Below, piece after piece: positions 42,014 to 50,079 of a DNA stretch of 64,000 bases (the first letter of the stretch is position 1; every line of letters begins with the position of its first letter). The DNA lies in the NCBI GenBank assembly GCA_035637455.1, contig DASPXE010000305.1:5297-69296 (forward strand), in the 5' to 3' direction. The notes beneath the pieces are model-generated. The model was not told where the DNA came from. It did not search any database and worked only from the letters and a program-made list of their open reading frames with translations. The translations under genes were made by a program, and so were the position numbers. This DNA is from 20CM-4-69-16 sp035637455. Lineage in GTDB: Bacteria; Gemmatimonadota; Gemmatimonadetes; Gemmatimonadales; GWC2-71-9.

Positions 42014-43849
42014 CTAGCGCAGGTCGCGGATGTCGGCGACGCGCCAGCCGTCGGGCGTCTTGGTGAAGCGGATCGCCTGGCGCCGGCGGGTCTCGCTCTG
42101 GGCGCCGCCGCCCGCCGGCACATAGGTGTATAGAGTCCGTACGGTGGCGTGCGCCTCGTCCCCGCGCACCGTCATCCCCTCGATCGCATAGCGCGCCGTG
42201 AGGCGGGTGTAGCGCTGGAAGAACTGCACCCACCCCGCGACGTCCCGGTCCACCATGCCGGGCATCAGCACCTGCAGGTTGCCCACGCGCTCGCTCGACA
42301 CGGCGCGCTCGAGGTCCTGGAGCAGCACCGGAATCGCCGCGCGCGGGTCGGGGGGCTGGGGGCTCGGCGGTGCCACGCCCGCCGCCACGCCGACCTGCTC
42401 GGCGTCGAGCGCGGCCAGCTTCGCCAGCGTGAAGTCCATCGCCATAAACAGCGATTCGGCGCGCGCCAGCGACGTGCCCGCGCGCCCTGCCTCCGGGCGG
42501 GTCGCCAAGGCGTGCACCACCGGCGTCGCCCGGGCGATCGCCTGCTGCGCCTCCCGCCGGAGCCCGTCCGCTTCGTGCTGAGCCTTCTGGTATTGCGTGA
42601 CCGCGCTCAAGTAGCCGCTCCCCGCGTGCGCCTGGTCGCCCGCCCGCACGGCGCGCTCGGCGTTCTGGAGCACCGTCTCGGCGAGCAGCAGCGACGGCAC
42701 GTTGTTCTTCATCGCGCCGGCGCGGTGGGCTCGGTCGCGGGCGGCCAGTGCTGAATCACGTTGCGCGGTGAGGGCCGGGTTGAGCCCCGTCGGCAGCGGA
42801 TAGGCGAGCAGCTGGTCGACGGTGGCCGTGGCATCGGTTCCCAGCGGCGCCGCGACGGGCGACGGCGAGCGCGACACGTACAGCAGCACCAGGGCGGTCA
42901 CCATCAGCGCCGTCAGCACCGCCGCCCGCCACTTGAGCGGCGCGTGAGTCACCAGCCGCAACGCCGCGGCCGGGATCGGCGTCCAGCGCGGGGCCAGCAG
43001 CGCCGTGGTCTCGGAAGCGCCGGACAGCGCCGCCCGGATGCTGGACAGGGCGGACTGCATGTGGCGCGCGGTCTCGTACCGATCCTCGGGCACCTTGTTC
43101 TGGGCCTTCGCCACGACGCGCTCGAGCGACGTCGGGATCGACGCCGTCAGGGTGCGGAGCGGCTTGGGGTCGGTGGTGAGCACCTGGTACAGCACGCCGT
43201 GCACCGTCTCGCCCTCGAACGGTTTGCGGTAGGAGAGCAGCTCGTACAGCAGGCAGCCCATGGCGAACAGGTCGGTGGCGGGAGTGATGGGCCCGTTCGT
43301 GATCTGCTCGGGCGCCATGTACGTCGGCGTCCCGACGATGGCGCCCGAGCCGGTGACGTCGGCCGACTGCAGCCGCGCGATGCCGAAATCCATGATCTTC
43401 ACCGACCCGTCCGACGCGATCCGCACGTTGGACGGCTTGATGTCGCGGTGGATCACGCCGCGTCCGTGGGCGTAGGAGAGACCCTGCAGCACCTCGATGG
43501 CGATGTCGAGCTTGCGCTCGAGGGTGAGCGCTTCCTGCTGCGCGATCAGGTGACTCAGGTCGCGTCCGTCCACCAGCTCCATCGCGATGAACAGCTGGCC
43601 ATCGGCTTCGCCGAGGTCGTAGATCGTGACGATGTTGCGGTGCTGCAGGGCGCCCGCCGCGCGCGCCTCCCGCAGGAACCGAGCGCGCGCGTCCTGGGTG
43701 CGGCCGATGGCGCTGCTCAGGATCTTGAGCGCGACGTAGCGGCGGATGACCGAGTCGTACGCCTTCCACACGGCACCCATCGCGCCTTCTCCGATGAGCT
43801 CGTGCAGCTCGAATTTCCCGACTCTGCGATACTGATCGGTGCGGGCCAT
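42014..43849 (-). CDS. Membrane Ser/Thr protein kinase with extracytoplasmic NTF2-like tail (2)
   Basis: 611 residues. The PknB-type kinase domain (about 13-275) has GEGAMGAVWKAY, Lys42, HRDIKPSN (134-141), DFGIAR (154-159) and GTPTYMAPEQ, so it should be active. One membrane helix at about 308-325 (AAVLTALMVTALVLLYV). Outside: a helical segment with SALAARDRAHRAGA and AERAVRAGDQA, then an NTF2-like domain (about 500-611, WVQFFQRYTRLTARYAIEGM). Unlike the kinase at 3381 it has no zinc ribbon. It stands alone, 72 bases after the GlmU-like gene on the same strand. Confidence 0.92.
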   Translation of the reverse strand: MARTDQYRRVGKFELHELIGEGAMGAVWKAYDSVIRRYVALKILSSAIGRTQDARARFLREARAAGALQHRNIVTIYDLGEADGQLFIAMELVDGRDLSHLIAQQEALTLERKLDIAIEVLQGLSYAHGRGVIHRDIKPSNVRIASDGSVKIMDFGIARLQSADVTGSGAIVGTPTYMAPEQITNGPITPATDLFAMGCLLYELLSYRKPFEGETVHGVLYQVLTTDPKPLRTLTASIPTSLERVVAKAQNKVPEDRYETARHMQSALSSIRAALSGASETTALLAPRWTPIPAAALRLVTHAPLKWRAAVLTALMVTALVLLYVSRSPSPVAAPLGTDATATVDQLLAYPLPTGLNPALTAQRDSALAARDRAHRAGAMKNNVPSLLLAETVLQNAERAVRAGDQAHAGSGYLSAVTQYQKAQHEADGLRREAQQAIARATPVVHALATRPEAGRAGTSLARAESLFMAMDFTLAKLAALDAEQVGVAAGVAPPSPQPPDPRAAIPVLLQDLERAVSSERVGNLQVLMPGMVDRDVAGWVQFFQRYTRLTARYAIEGMTVRGDEAHATVRTLYTYVPAGGGAQSETRRRQAIRFTKTPDGWRVADIRDLR

Positions 43850-43921
43850 GCGGCTCGGAAGTGGGACGGACTGAACAATGTGCGCGGCTCGGGCTGACGG
43901 GGCAACCGGGCGAGCGACTTT

Positions 43922-45106
43922 TCAGCGTGCGGCCCAGTCGTAGATGCGCCCGAGCATGGCCCGGATCGCGTCGTCCACGGCGACGTCCCGGCGGGGCAGC
44001 ACGCGCTCGGCGATCTTGAGAAAGCCTTCTTTCGTGAGCCGCACACCGGCCGCAGCGGTCGCCTCGCTCACTCCCCACGCGAGCGGCGGCACGTATTTGG
44101 GCGGGCGCACCGCGCCGAACACGTTGGCGCCGACGCCGATCACGGTGCCGGTGCCGAGCAGTGTGCCGATCGCCGTCTTGGCGTGGTCGCCGATCAGGCT
44201 GCCGAGGTTCGTCAGGCCGGTCTCGATCGCCGCCCCGGCGACATCGAGACGCACCGAGCCGTAGGTGTTCTTCAGGTTTGAGGTGATCGTGCCCGCGCCG
44301 AGGTTCACCCAGCGACCAATCACGCAGTTTCCGACGAAGCCGTCGTGCGCCTTGTTGGCATAACCGAGGAAGAGACAAGACGCGAGCTCCCCGCGCACCT
44401 TGCAGTGCGGGCCGATGGCCGACGCCCGGATCGGGCCGCCCAGCAGATGGGTGTTCGCGCCCGTCCACAGCGGCCCCTCGAGTCGCGTGCCCGAGCGCAC
44501 CTCGACTCCGCTCTCCAGCACGACCGGCCCCTGCCGAACGTCGAAGACGACGCCCGGTTCTACGGCGGTGTCGTGGAGGCTGATCCAGGCAGGGTCCCCC
44601 AGCACGATGCTGCCCGCCGGGATCGGGTCGCTCTCGCCGAGCCACGCGCCCAAGTCTTCGGCGAGCAGCGGCTCGAGCACTCGGACGAGATCGTACGCCC
44701 CGTGCAGCACGACGCCCGGCACCTCGACACTCGCCGCGTTCGCCTGCGGCCCGTCCCACGTCGCTCCGGGCCCGACGCCCCAGCCCACGGTGACGCCGCT
44801 GCAGCTGAGGCGGAACGCGGCCGGCGGCAGCGGCGGCGCCAGACCGCGCGGCACGAACGTCGACGACCCGATGAGGGCCGGCCCCGCCACCGGGCGCCGC
44901 GCGCCCACCGCCGGGACGCCGGGCTCGACGAACCCGGCCAAGTGGGGGAGGGCGAAGATCGTCGTCGTCTCCGTGCCCGCGAACGCTTCCCATCGCTCCC
45001 GGATCAGGTGCGCGCCGGCGCGCAGCTCCGCGATCGGTCGGGCCCCGGCGAACGGCGCCCACCCAGGCGACGGGTCCGGATCGAGCAGGTACAGGGCGTG
45101 GTTCAC
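43922..45106 (-). CDS. GlmU-like sugar nucleotidyltransferase/acetyltransferase
   Basis: 394 residues from a GTG start that overlaps the manC stop (GTGA). The N-terminal part (NHALYLLDPDPSPGWAPFAGARPIAELRAGAHLIRERWE) is typical of the GlmU-like putative nucleotidyltransferase family found in Bacteroidetes and relatives. The C-terminal part is a left-handed beta-helix of hexapeptide repeats (SGVEVRSGTRLEGPLWTGAN, GNCVIGRWVNLGAGTITSNLKN, GDHAKTAIGTLLGTGTVIG). It may supply UDP-GlcNAc or a related sugar nucleotide; the exact reaction is not established by sequence. Confidence 0.85.
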   Translation of the reverse strand: MNHALYLLDPDPSPGWAPFAGARPIAELRAGAHLIRERWEAFAGTETTTIFALPHLAGFVEPGVPAVGARRPVAGPALIGSSTFVPRGLAPPLPPAAFRLSCSGVTVGWGVGPGATWDGPQANAASVEVPGVVLHGAYDLVRVLEPLLAEDLGAWLGESDPIPAGSIVLGDPAWISLHDTAVEPGVVFDVRQGPVVLESGVEVRSGTRLEGPLWTGANTHLLGGPIRASAIGPHCKVRGELASCLFLGYANKAHDGFVGNCVIGRWVNLGAGTITSNLKNTYGSVRLDVAGAAIETGLTNLGSLIGDHAKTAIGTLLGTGTVIGVGANVFGAVRPPKYVPPLAWGVSEATAAAGVRLTKEGFLKIAERVLPRRDVAVDDAIRAMLGRIYDWAAR

Positions 45107-46113
45107 AGGCGCTGCACGAGCTCTTTGAGCCGCTCCGCGCGGCCGGTTGGCATCACGAGCGTGTGTCCGTTCGCGCGCACCACGACCATGTCCTCGACGC
45201 CCAGGACGGCGAGGTGCTCGTTCTCGGACCAGATCACCGAGCGCCGCACGTCGTCCCCCAGCATCACGTTGCCCACGACGACGTTGCCACGGGCGTCGGG
45301 TCGGCGGATGCGGAGCAACGAGTCCCACGACCCGATGTCGTCCCAGCGAAACGTGCCGGCGACGACCGCCAGCCGTTTGGTGCGCTCGAGCACCGCGACG
45401 TCCACGGCTACGGGCTGCACGGCGCCGAAGAAGCCGGCGATGTCCCCCGCCGACAGCTTAGGCCACCCGGCCTTGAGCTCGCGCGCATACGCGCCCGCTT
45501 CTCCCAGGAAGCGCGCCACGCCCCACGCGAACAGGCCTGTGTTCCAGAGCGCGCCGCGCCGCCGCAGCAGCGCCGCGCGCGCCGCGCTCGGCTTCTCTAC
45601 GAAGCGCCGCACGGCGCGGGCGCTGCCCAGCGGCTTGCCGGGGACGATGTAGCCGTAACCGGTGTCGTTGCGGGTCGGCGTGACGCCTACCGTGACGAGC
45701 GCGTCGTACTCGTGCGCCACGCCGAGGGCGTTGCGGGCGGCGGAGCGGAACGCGCGGTCATCGCCGACCGCCCAGTCGGCGTGCAGCGACAGCATTTGTG
45801 CTCCAGGGTCGCGTTGCGAGATCCACTGCGCAGCCCACGCCAGCGCTGGAGCGGTAGACGCCGCCCGCGGCTCGGCGAGGATCTGGGGCCGCGGGATCTG
45901 CGGTACCGCGGCGGCGACCTGGTCCACGAGGAAGGGCCCCGTGAGAATCAGGACCCGCTCGGCGGGCACGAGCCCTTCCAGTCGCTCGACCGCCTGGACC
46001 AGCAGCGGCCGATCGCCGGCCAGCGGTAGGAGCTGCTTCGGGCGCTGCGGCGTCGATAGGGGCCAGAAGCGTGTACCCGACCCGCCCGCGAGGATCGCGG
46101 CCCAGGCGCTCAC
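45103..46113 (-). CDS. manC: Mannose-1-phosphate guanylyltransferase
   Basis: 336 residues, the short form without the isomerase domain. Makes GDP-mannose from mannose-1-phosphate and GTP. The nucleotide-binding N-terminus AAILAGGSGTRFWPLSTPQRPKQLLPL is diagnostic, followed by GYGYIVPG, FVEKP, LWNTGLFAW and GTFRWDDIGSWDSL. Cotranscribed with the GlmU-like gene after it and the response regulator before it (4-base overlaps on both sides). Confidence 0.93.
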   Translation of the reverse strand: MSAWAAILAGGSGTRFWPLSTPQRPKQLLPLAGDRPLLVQAVERLEGLVPAERVLILTGPFLVDQVAAAVPQIPRPQILAEPRAASTAPALAWAAQWISQRDPGAQMLSLHADWAVGDDRAFRSAARNALGVAHEYDALVTVGVTPTRNDTGYGYIVPGKPLGSARAVRRFVEKPSAARAALLRRRGALWNTGLFAWGVARFLGEAGAYARELKAGWPKLSAGDIAGFFGAVQPVAVDVAVLERTKRLAVVAGTFRWDDIGSWDSLLRIRRPDARGNVVVGNVMLGDDVRRSVIWSENEHLAVLGVEDMVVVRANGHTLVMPTGRAERLKELVQRL

Positions 46114-46532
46114 GCCGACTCGCCCAGCGGTTGTGGCGGGGGATGGGGGGGGGAGTCGCCCAGCAGCGCCGCGATGCGCGCGATGAGCTTGGTGGGGCTG
46201 AAGGGTTTGGTCAGGAGCGCGGAGCCGAGCCCCTGCGCCTCGTCCAGGATGCGCTCCTCGCCCTCGGCGGTCAGGACGATGACCGGGAGGGTTCGCGTGG
46301 CCGTGGCGCGCCGCAGGTCGCGCAGCAGGTCCAAGCCGGAGCCGTCCGGGAGGTGGAGATCGAGGAGCAGGGCGTCCACCGGCAGCCGGGCATCCCCGAG
46401 CACGCTACGCGCCTGGGCCAGCGTGCGGGCCAAGCTGACCCGATAGCCGACGTGCTCGAGGTGGGGCCGGAGGAGGAGCCCGATGTGCGGCTCGTCATCC
46501 ACGACGAGGAGGTGCCGCGGAGTCGCTGCCAC
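46110..46532 (-). CDS. Single-domain response regulator
   Basis: 140 residues, only a CheY-like receiver. The acidic pocket VVDDEP, the phosphorylation Asp in ALLLDLHLPDGSG, the Thr in VLTAEG and the Lys in LLTKPFSP are all present, so it should be phosphorylated. A Pro-rich tail comes from a C/G run. No histidine kinase adjoins it. Placed between the roadblock gene and manC. Confidence 0.92.
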   Translation of the reverse strand: MAATPRHLLVVDDEPHIGLLLRPHLEHVGYRVSLARTLAQARSVLGDARLPVDALLLDLHLPDGSGLDLLRDLRRATATRTLPVIVLTAEGEERILDEAQGLGSALLTKPFSPTKLIARIAALLGDSPPHPPPQPLGESA

Positions 46533-46547
46533 GCCGCCGGCTTCCGC

Positions 46548-46901
46548 TCAGAGGAGGCCGGCGATGGCCGAGCGGTGGCGGCGCAGATCGTACAGCAGCC
46601 CGCCCACGTTGGTGGACGGCTGCACGAGCACGACGAGCAGAGCGTCGGCGTTGAGCACGGAAACCACCGCGAGCCCGCCGCCGAACTCGAGCACGCCGGT
46701 GCCGAACTCCCCGCGCCCCGCCGCTTCACCCAGCTGGGTCATGCCGTTGATCACCGAGGGGAGCAGGGCGGCGACGTTTTCGGGGTCGACGCCGTTGCGG
46801 GCGTGAGATTGGATGGGCAAGCCGTCGCGGCCGACGACCACCACGGCGTCCACGCCGGGACCCCGGCTGAGCGCCTCGACCACTTCCCGGATCGTCGCCA
46901 T
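46548..46901 (-). CDS. Roadblock/LC7 domain protein
   Basis: 117 residues. The domain pattern is typical: VEALSRGPGVDAVVVVGRDGLPIQSH, then a helix (VAALLPSVINGMTQLGEAAG) and strands LAVVSVLNADALLVVLVQPSTNVGGLLYDL. Roadblock proteins such as MglB regulate small GTPases or act as dimeric scaffolds. No GTPase gene adjoins. The gene is first in the operon; a leaderless promoter TTGACT-N17-TAGGTT ends 9 bases before the ATG. Confidence 0.88.
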   Translation of the reverse strand: MATIREVVEALSRGPGVDAVVVVGRDGLPIQSHARNGVDPENVAALLPSVINGMTQLGEAAGRGEFGTGVLEFGGGLAVVSVLNADALLVVLVQPSTNVGGLLYDLRRHRSAIAGLL

Positions 46902-46910
46902 ACGGCGGCC

Positions 46911-46939
46911 AACCTAGGAGTGGGTGCGAGTGAAGTCAA
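46911..46939 (-). promoter_or_regulatory. Predicted leaderless promoter of the roadblock-manC operon
   Basis: On the minus strand TTGACT (46939-46934) and TAGGTT (46916-46911) are 17 bases apart, with the ATG 9 bases after the -10. It faces the divergent promoter at 46954 with 14 bases between the -35 boxes. Confidence 0.65.
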
Positions 46940-46953
46940 GCAGCGATCGCGGG

Positions 46954-46983
46954 TTGACCCACTCGGACGGCGTCCAGTATCTT
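46954..46983 (+). promoter_or_regulatory. Predicted near-leaderless promoter of the lipoprotein-serS unit
   Basis: TTGACC (46954-46959) and TATCTT (46978-46983) are 18 bases apart; the ATG is 11 bases after the -10. Confidence 0.68.
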
Positions 46984-46994
46984 CCCCGCACCGC

Positions 46995-47585
46995 ATGCCA
47001 CCCCGCTGCCGTCTTGTCGCGCCCACCGTTGCCGTCGCCGGGCTCGCCCTGCTCGCTGCCGCGTGTAGCGATACCACGGGACTGCCGGCAGCGGTCATCG
47101 ACAATGTGGTCGACACGGTGTCGTTGTTCGCGTTATTCGGCACGCCGATCTCGACGCCGTCCGCCTACGATCTCAACAGTCGGCTCGGCGGCGCTGCCGC
47201 GAATGCATTGGTGCGCACTGACCAGGCGTCGGCGTTCGATTTCGCCTTCAACTTCGACTCGCTGCGACGCCCGGTGCTGCTCCCGCCCGGCGCCGTCGGG
47301 CTCGGTCAATCGTCGGGGCTGCAGCGCGCGAGCCTGCCCTTCGACGCGATCACGGTGGCGCCGACCGGCGGGTATGTGTTCGACCAGCCGCTGGTGGTGG
47401 ACACGGGGACGGTGGCGGTCGTGCGGTCGCGCCCCACCAACTGCCTGTTCGGCGTCACGGTGTTTCTGTACGCCAAGCTGCGGGTGGTCGCGATCGACAC
47501 GACCGCGCGGCGCATCGACTTCCGGATTCTGGTCGACCAGAACTGCGGCTATCACGGTCTCGCGCCGGGCATACCGACTCAGTAA
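46995..47585 (+). CDS. Putative lipoprotein of unknown function
   Basis: 196 residues from the ATG at 46995 (upstream frame is a shadow). Signal peptide MPPRCRLVAPTVAVAGLALLAAAC with lipobox A-A-A-C. The mature part is beta-rich with two further Cys (PTNCLFGV, DQNCGYH) that may pair. No family recognised. serS follows after 3 bases, so they probably share a transcript. Confidence 0.7.
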   Translation: MPPRCRLVAPTVAVAGLALLAAACSDTTGLPAAVIDNVVDTVSLFALFGTPISTPSAYDLNSRLGGAAANALVRTDQASAFDFAFNFDSLRRPVLLPPGAVGLGQSSGLQRASLPFDAITVAPTGGYVFDQPLVVDTGTVAVVRSRPTNCLFGVTVFLYAKLRVVAIDTTARRIDFRILVDQNCGYHGLAPGIPTQ

Positions 47586-47588
47586 TCC

Positions 47589-48875
47589 GTGATCGACCTC
47601 AAGCTGCTGCGCGCCTCGCCCGACCAGGTGCGGTCCGCGCTCGCCCGCCGCGGCGATGCGAGCGTCACGAAGCTGCTCGACGAGCTCGAAGCGCTCGACA
47701 TCCGCCGCCGTGCGCTCACGGGCCAGCTCGACCAGCTGAAGGCGGAGCGCAACGAGTTCGCGAAGACCGACGCGCAGCTCGTGAAGCAGCACGGGAAGCT
47801 GTCCCCGGAAGTCGTCGAGCAGCGCCGACAGCACGGTCAGCGGATCACCGCCCTCGAGCACGAGCTGGGTAACATCGAGTCCGTGCTCGACGCGAAGGTG
47901 CTGTTCGTCCCCAACCCGCCGCTCCCCGAGGTGCCGGACGGCGATGCGCGTCACAACAAGGTGATGCGCGCGTGGGGCGAGGCGGTGCCGGCCAGCGGGC
48001 CGCCGCACTGGGAGATCGCGGAGCAGCTCGGGCTGGTGGATTTCGTCCGCGGCGCCAAGCTGGCGGGGTCGGGGTTCCCTGTCTTCGTCGGGCATGGCGC
48101 CCGGCTCGTGCGCGCGCTCATCAACTTCATGCTCGACCTGCACGCGCGCGAGCACGGCTACGTCGAGGTCGAGCCGCCGTTCCTCGTACGGCGCGAGATC
48201 ATGCAAGGCACGGGGCAGCTCCCCAAGTTCGAAGCGGACGCATACCGCACCGATCCGGACGACTTGTTCCTCATCCCCACGGCGGAAGTGCCGGTTACGA
48301 ACCTGCTGCGCGACGAAGTCGTGGACGGCGCGACGCTGCCGCGCGGCTACGTGGCGTACACCCCCTGCTTCCGCCGTGAGGCCGGCGCTGCGGGAAAAGA
48401 CACGCGCGGGCTGCTGCGCGTGCACCAGTTCGACAAGGTGGAGCTCGTGCGGTTCAGCCGCGCGGCCGAGTCGGCGGCGGAGCACGAGCGGCTCACCGGC
48501 CACGCCGAGGAGGTGCTGCGGCGGCTCGCGCTGCCCTACCGCGTGGTGTTGCTCGCGGCGGGAGACCTGGGGTTCGCCAGCGCGAAGACGTACGATCTCG
48601 AAGTGTGGGCGCCGGGCGTGGGCGCGTGGCTCGAGTGCTCGAGTTCGAGCACGTTCACCGATTTCCAGGCGCGCCGCGCCAACATCCGCTGCCGGCCGCA
48701 GCCCGGCGGAAAGGTCGAGTTCGTCCACACCCTGAACGCCTCCGGTGTGGCACTGCCGCGGACCATCGCCGCGCTGCTCGAGACGCACCGGCAGCCAGAC
48801 GGCTCCGTCGTCCTGCCCCCGGCGCTCGTTCCGTATGCGGGGACCGACCGCTTGGCTCCGGCCGGTGGCGGGTAA
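47589..48875 (+). CDS. serS: Seryl-tRNA synthetase
   Basis: 428 residues, class II synthetase. N-terminal long coiled-coil arm (residues 30-105, RRALTGQLDQLKAERNEFAK) that grips the long variable arm of tRNA-Ser; then motif 2 (TPCFRREAGAAGKDTRGLLRVHQFDKVEL) and motif 3 with ASGVALPRTIAALLE. GTG start. Typical in length. The histidine kinase gene overlaps its end. Confidence 0.97.
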   Translation: MIDLKLLRASPDQVRSALARRGDASVTKLLDELEALDIRRRALTGQLDQLKAERNEFAKTDAQLVKQHGKLSPEVVEQRRQHGQRITALEHELGNIESVLDAKVLFVPNPPLPEVPDGDARHNKVMRAWGEAVPASGPPHWEIAEQLGLVDFVRGAKLAGSGFPVFVGHGARLVRALINFMLDLHAREHGYVEVEPPFLVRREIMQGTGQLPKFEADAYRTDPDDLFLIPTAEVPVTNLLRDEVVDGATLPRGYVAYTPCFRREAGAAGKDTRGLLRVHQFDKVELVRFSRAAESAAEHERLTGHAEEVLRRLALPYRVVLLAAGDLGFASAKTYDLEVWAPGVGAWLECSSSSTFTDFQARRANIRCRPQPGGKVEFVHTLNASGVALPRTIAALLETHRQPDGSVVLPPALVPYAGTDRLAPAGGG

Positions 48876-50079
48876 CGCTGGACGCGCGGTGCGGTCGGCG
48901 GGGAAGGGGCCGCGCGCCGTGCTTGCCTTGGCGCTGTTCCTGGGGGGAATCACCGTCGGCTACGCGTGGGTCGTGGCCCGTCACCTGCGGGACGACGCCC
49001 GCGACACGAGCCGGCTGTTGGGGCGCGTGTTCGCCGGCCTCAACGACCCGCGGCCCGACGCCGCGACGGACGCGCTGCTCGATCTCGCGGCCCAGGTACG
49101 CGGGCTCGGCATTCCCATCGCGGTGACCGACACTGCCGGCCGCATCAGCGCGATGGCGAACGCGCCGCTGGCGCCGAACGCCGACAGCGTCACGCAGCGC
49201 CGCTGGATCACCCAGCTCGACGCCGTGAACACCCCGATCGTCCAGCCGGGCGTCGGCACGATTCACTACGGTCCGCTCCCGGCCGCCCGCCGGTTCACCG
49301 TCCTCGCCGTGCTGGAAGGCGCCGTCTTCTTCTGCCTCGCCCTCCTGGCGGTGTGGGCGTACCGCTCGCAGGTTGCGGCGGCGCGGGACCGGCTCTGGGT
49401 GGCGATGGCCCGCGAGTCAGCCCACCAGCTCGGCACCCCCTTGATGAGCCTCACGGGATGGATTGCCTACCTGCGGGAAAACCCGGGTACACCGGTCGGC
49501 GAGCTGGCCGATCATCTTGAGGCCGATGCGGAGCGCCTCGAGCGGGTCGCCAAGCGCTTCGAGCGGATCGGCCGGCCCGCGCGCCGTGAGCCCGTCGGCC
49601 TCGGCGCGCTCGCGGAGCGGGTGGTGAGCTACTTTCGCCCCCGCATGCCGACGCTCGCGAGCCCGGTGACGCTCACGCTCGTCGCGACCGGCCCCGGGCC
49701 CACGGCGCTCGGCGACCCGGTGCTGGTCGAGTGGGCCCTCGAGGCGGTGATCAAGAATGCCATCGATGCGCTCTCGGGACGCGGTGGACGCATCGCCGTT
49801 ACCGTGGACGCGCTCGGGGCTGCCGCCCGCATGAGCGTGTACGACGATGGTCCCGGGCTGTCCCCGGAGATCCGCGGCCGCCTGTTCGAGCCGGGCGCGT
49901 CCACCAAGGCCGGCGGCTGGGGGATCGGGCTCGCGCTCGCGCGCCGCATCGTCGAGCAGCAGCACGGCGGGCGCCTGTCCTACCATCCGGCGCCCGATGG
50001 GCCCGGCACCGTGTTTGTATTGGAGTTCCCGTTGGCGCCCTCCCCGGGGCCCGGGACCCGGGGGCCGGGACCCGTATGA
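48865..50079 (+). CDS. Membrane sensor histidine kinase
   Basis: 404 residues from GTG 48865 (GTG 48889 is also possible). Two membrane helices (AVLALALFLGGITVGYAWVV and FTVLAVLEGAVFFCLALLAVWAY) enclose an extracytoplasmic sensor loop of about 110 residues. The H-box is ESAHQLGTPLMSLTGW, the N-box VIKNAIDAL, with DDGPGL and GWGIGLALARRIVE. The terminal Pro/Gly tail is coded by four heptamers. No response regulator adjoins; its partner is elsewhere. The stop overlaps the helicase ATG (ATGA). Confidence 0.92.
   Translation: MAGNAGRAVRSAGKGPRAVLALALFLGGITVGYAWVVARHLRDDARDTSRLLGRVFAGLNDPRPDAATDALLDLAAQVRGLGIPIAVTDTAGRISAMANAPLAPNADSVTQRRWITQLDAVNTPIVQPGVGTIHYGPLPAARRFTVLAVLEGAVFFCLALLAVWAYRSQVAAARDRLWVAMARESAHQLGTPLMSLTGWIAYLRENPGTPVGELADHLEADAERLERVAKRFERIGRPARREPVGLGALAERVVSYFRPRMPTLASPVTLTLVATGPGPTALGDPVLVEWALEAVIKNAIDALSGRGGRIAVTVDALGAAARMSVYDDGPGLSPEIRGRLFEPGASTKAGGWGIGLALARRIVEQQHGGRLSYHPAPDGPGTVFVLEFPLAPSPGPGTRGPGPV
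50046..50073 (+). repeat. Four-heptamer array at the 3' end of the histidine kinase gene
   Basis: GGGGCCC, GGGACCC, GGGGGCC, GGGACCC in tandem, encoding the last residues PGPGTRGPGPV. Same period and copy number as the arrays at 27396, 27505 and 35159. Confidence 0.7.
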
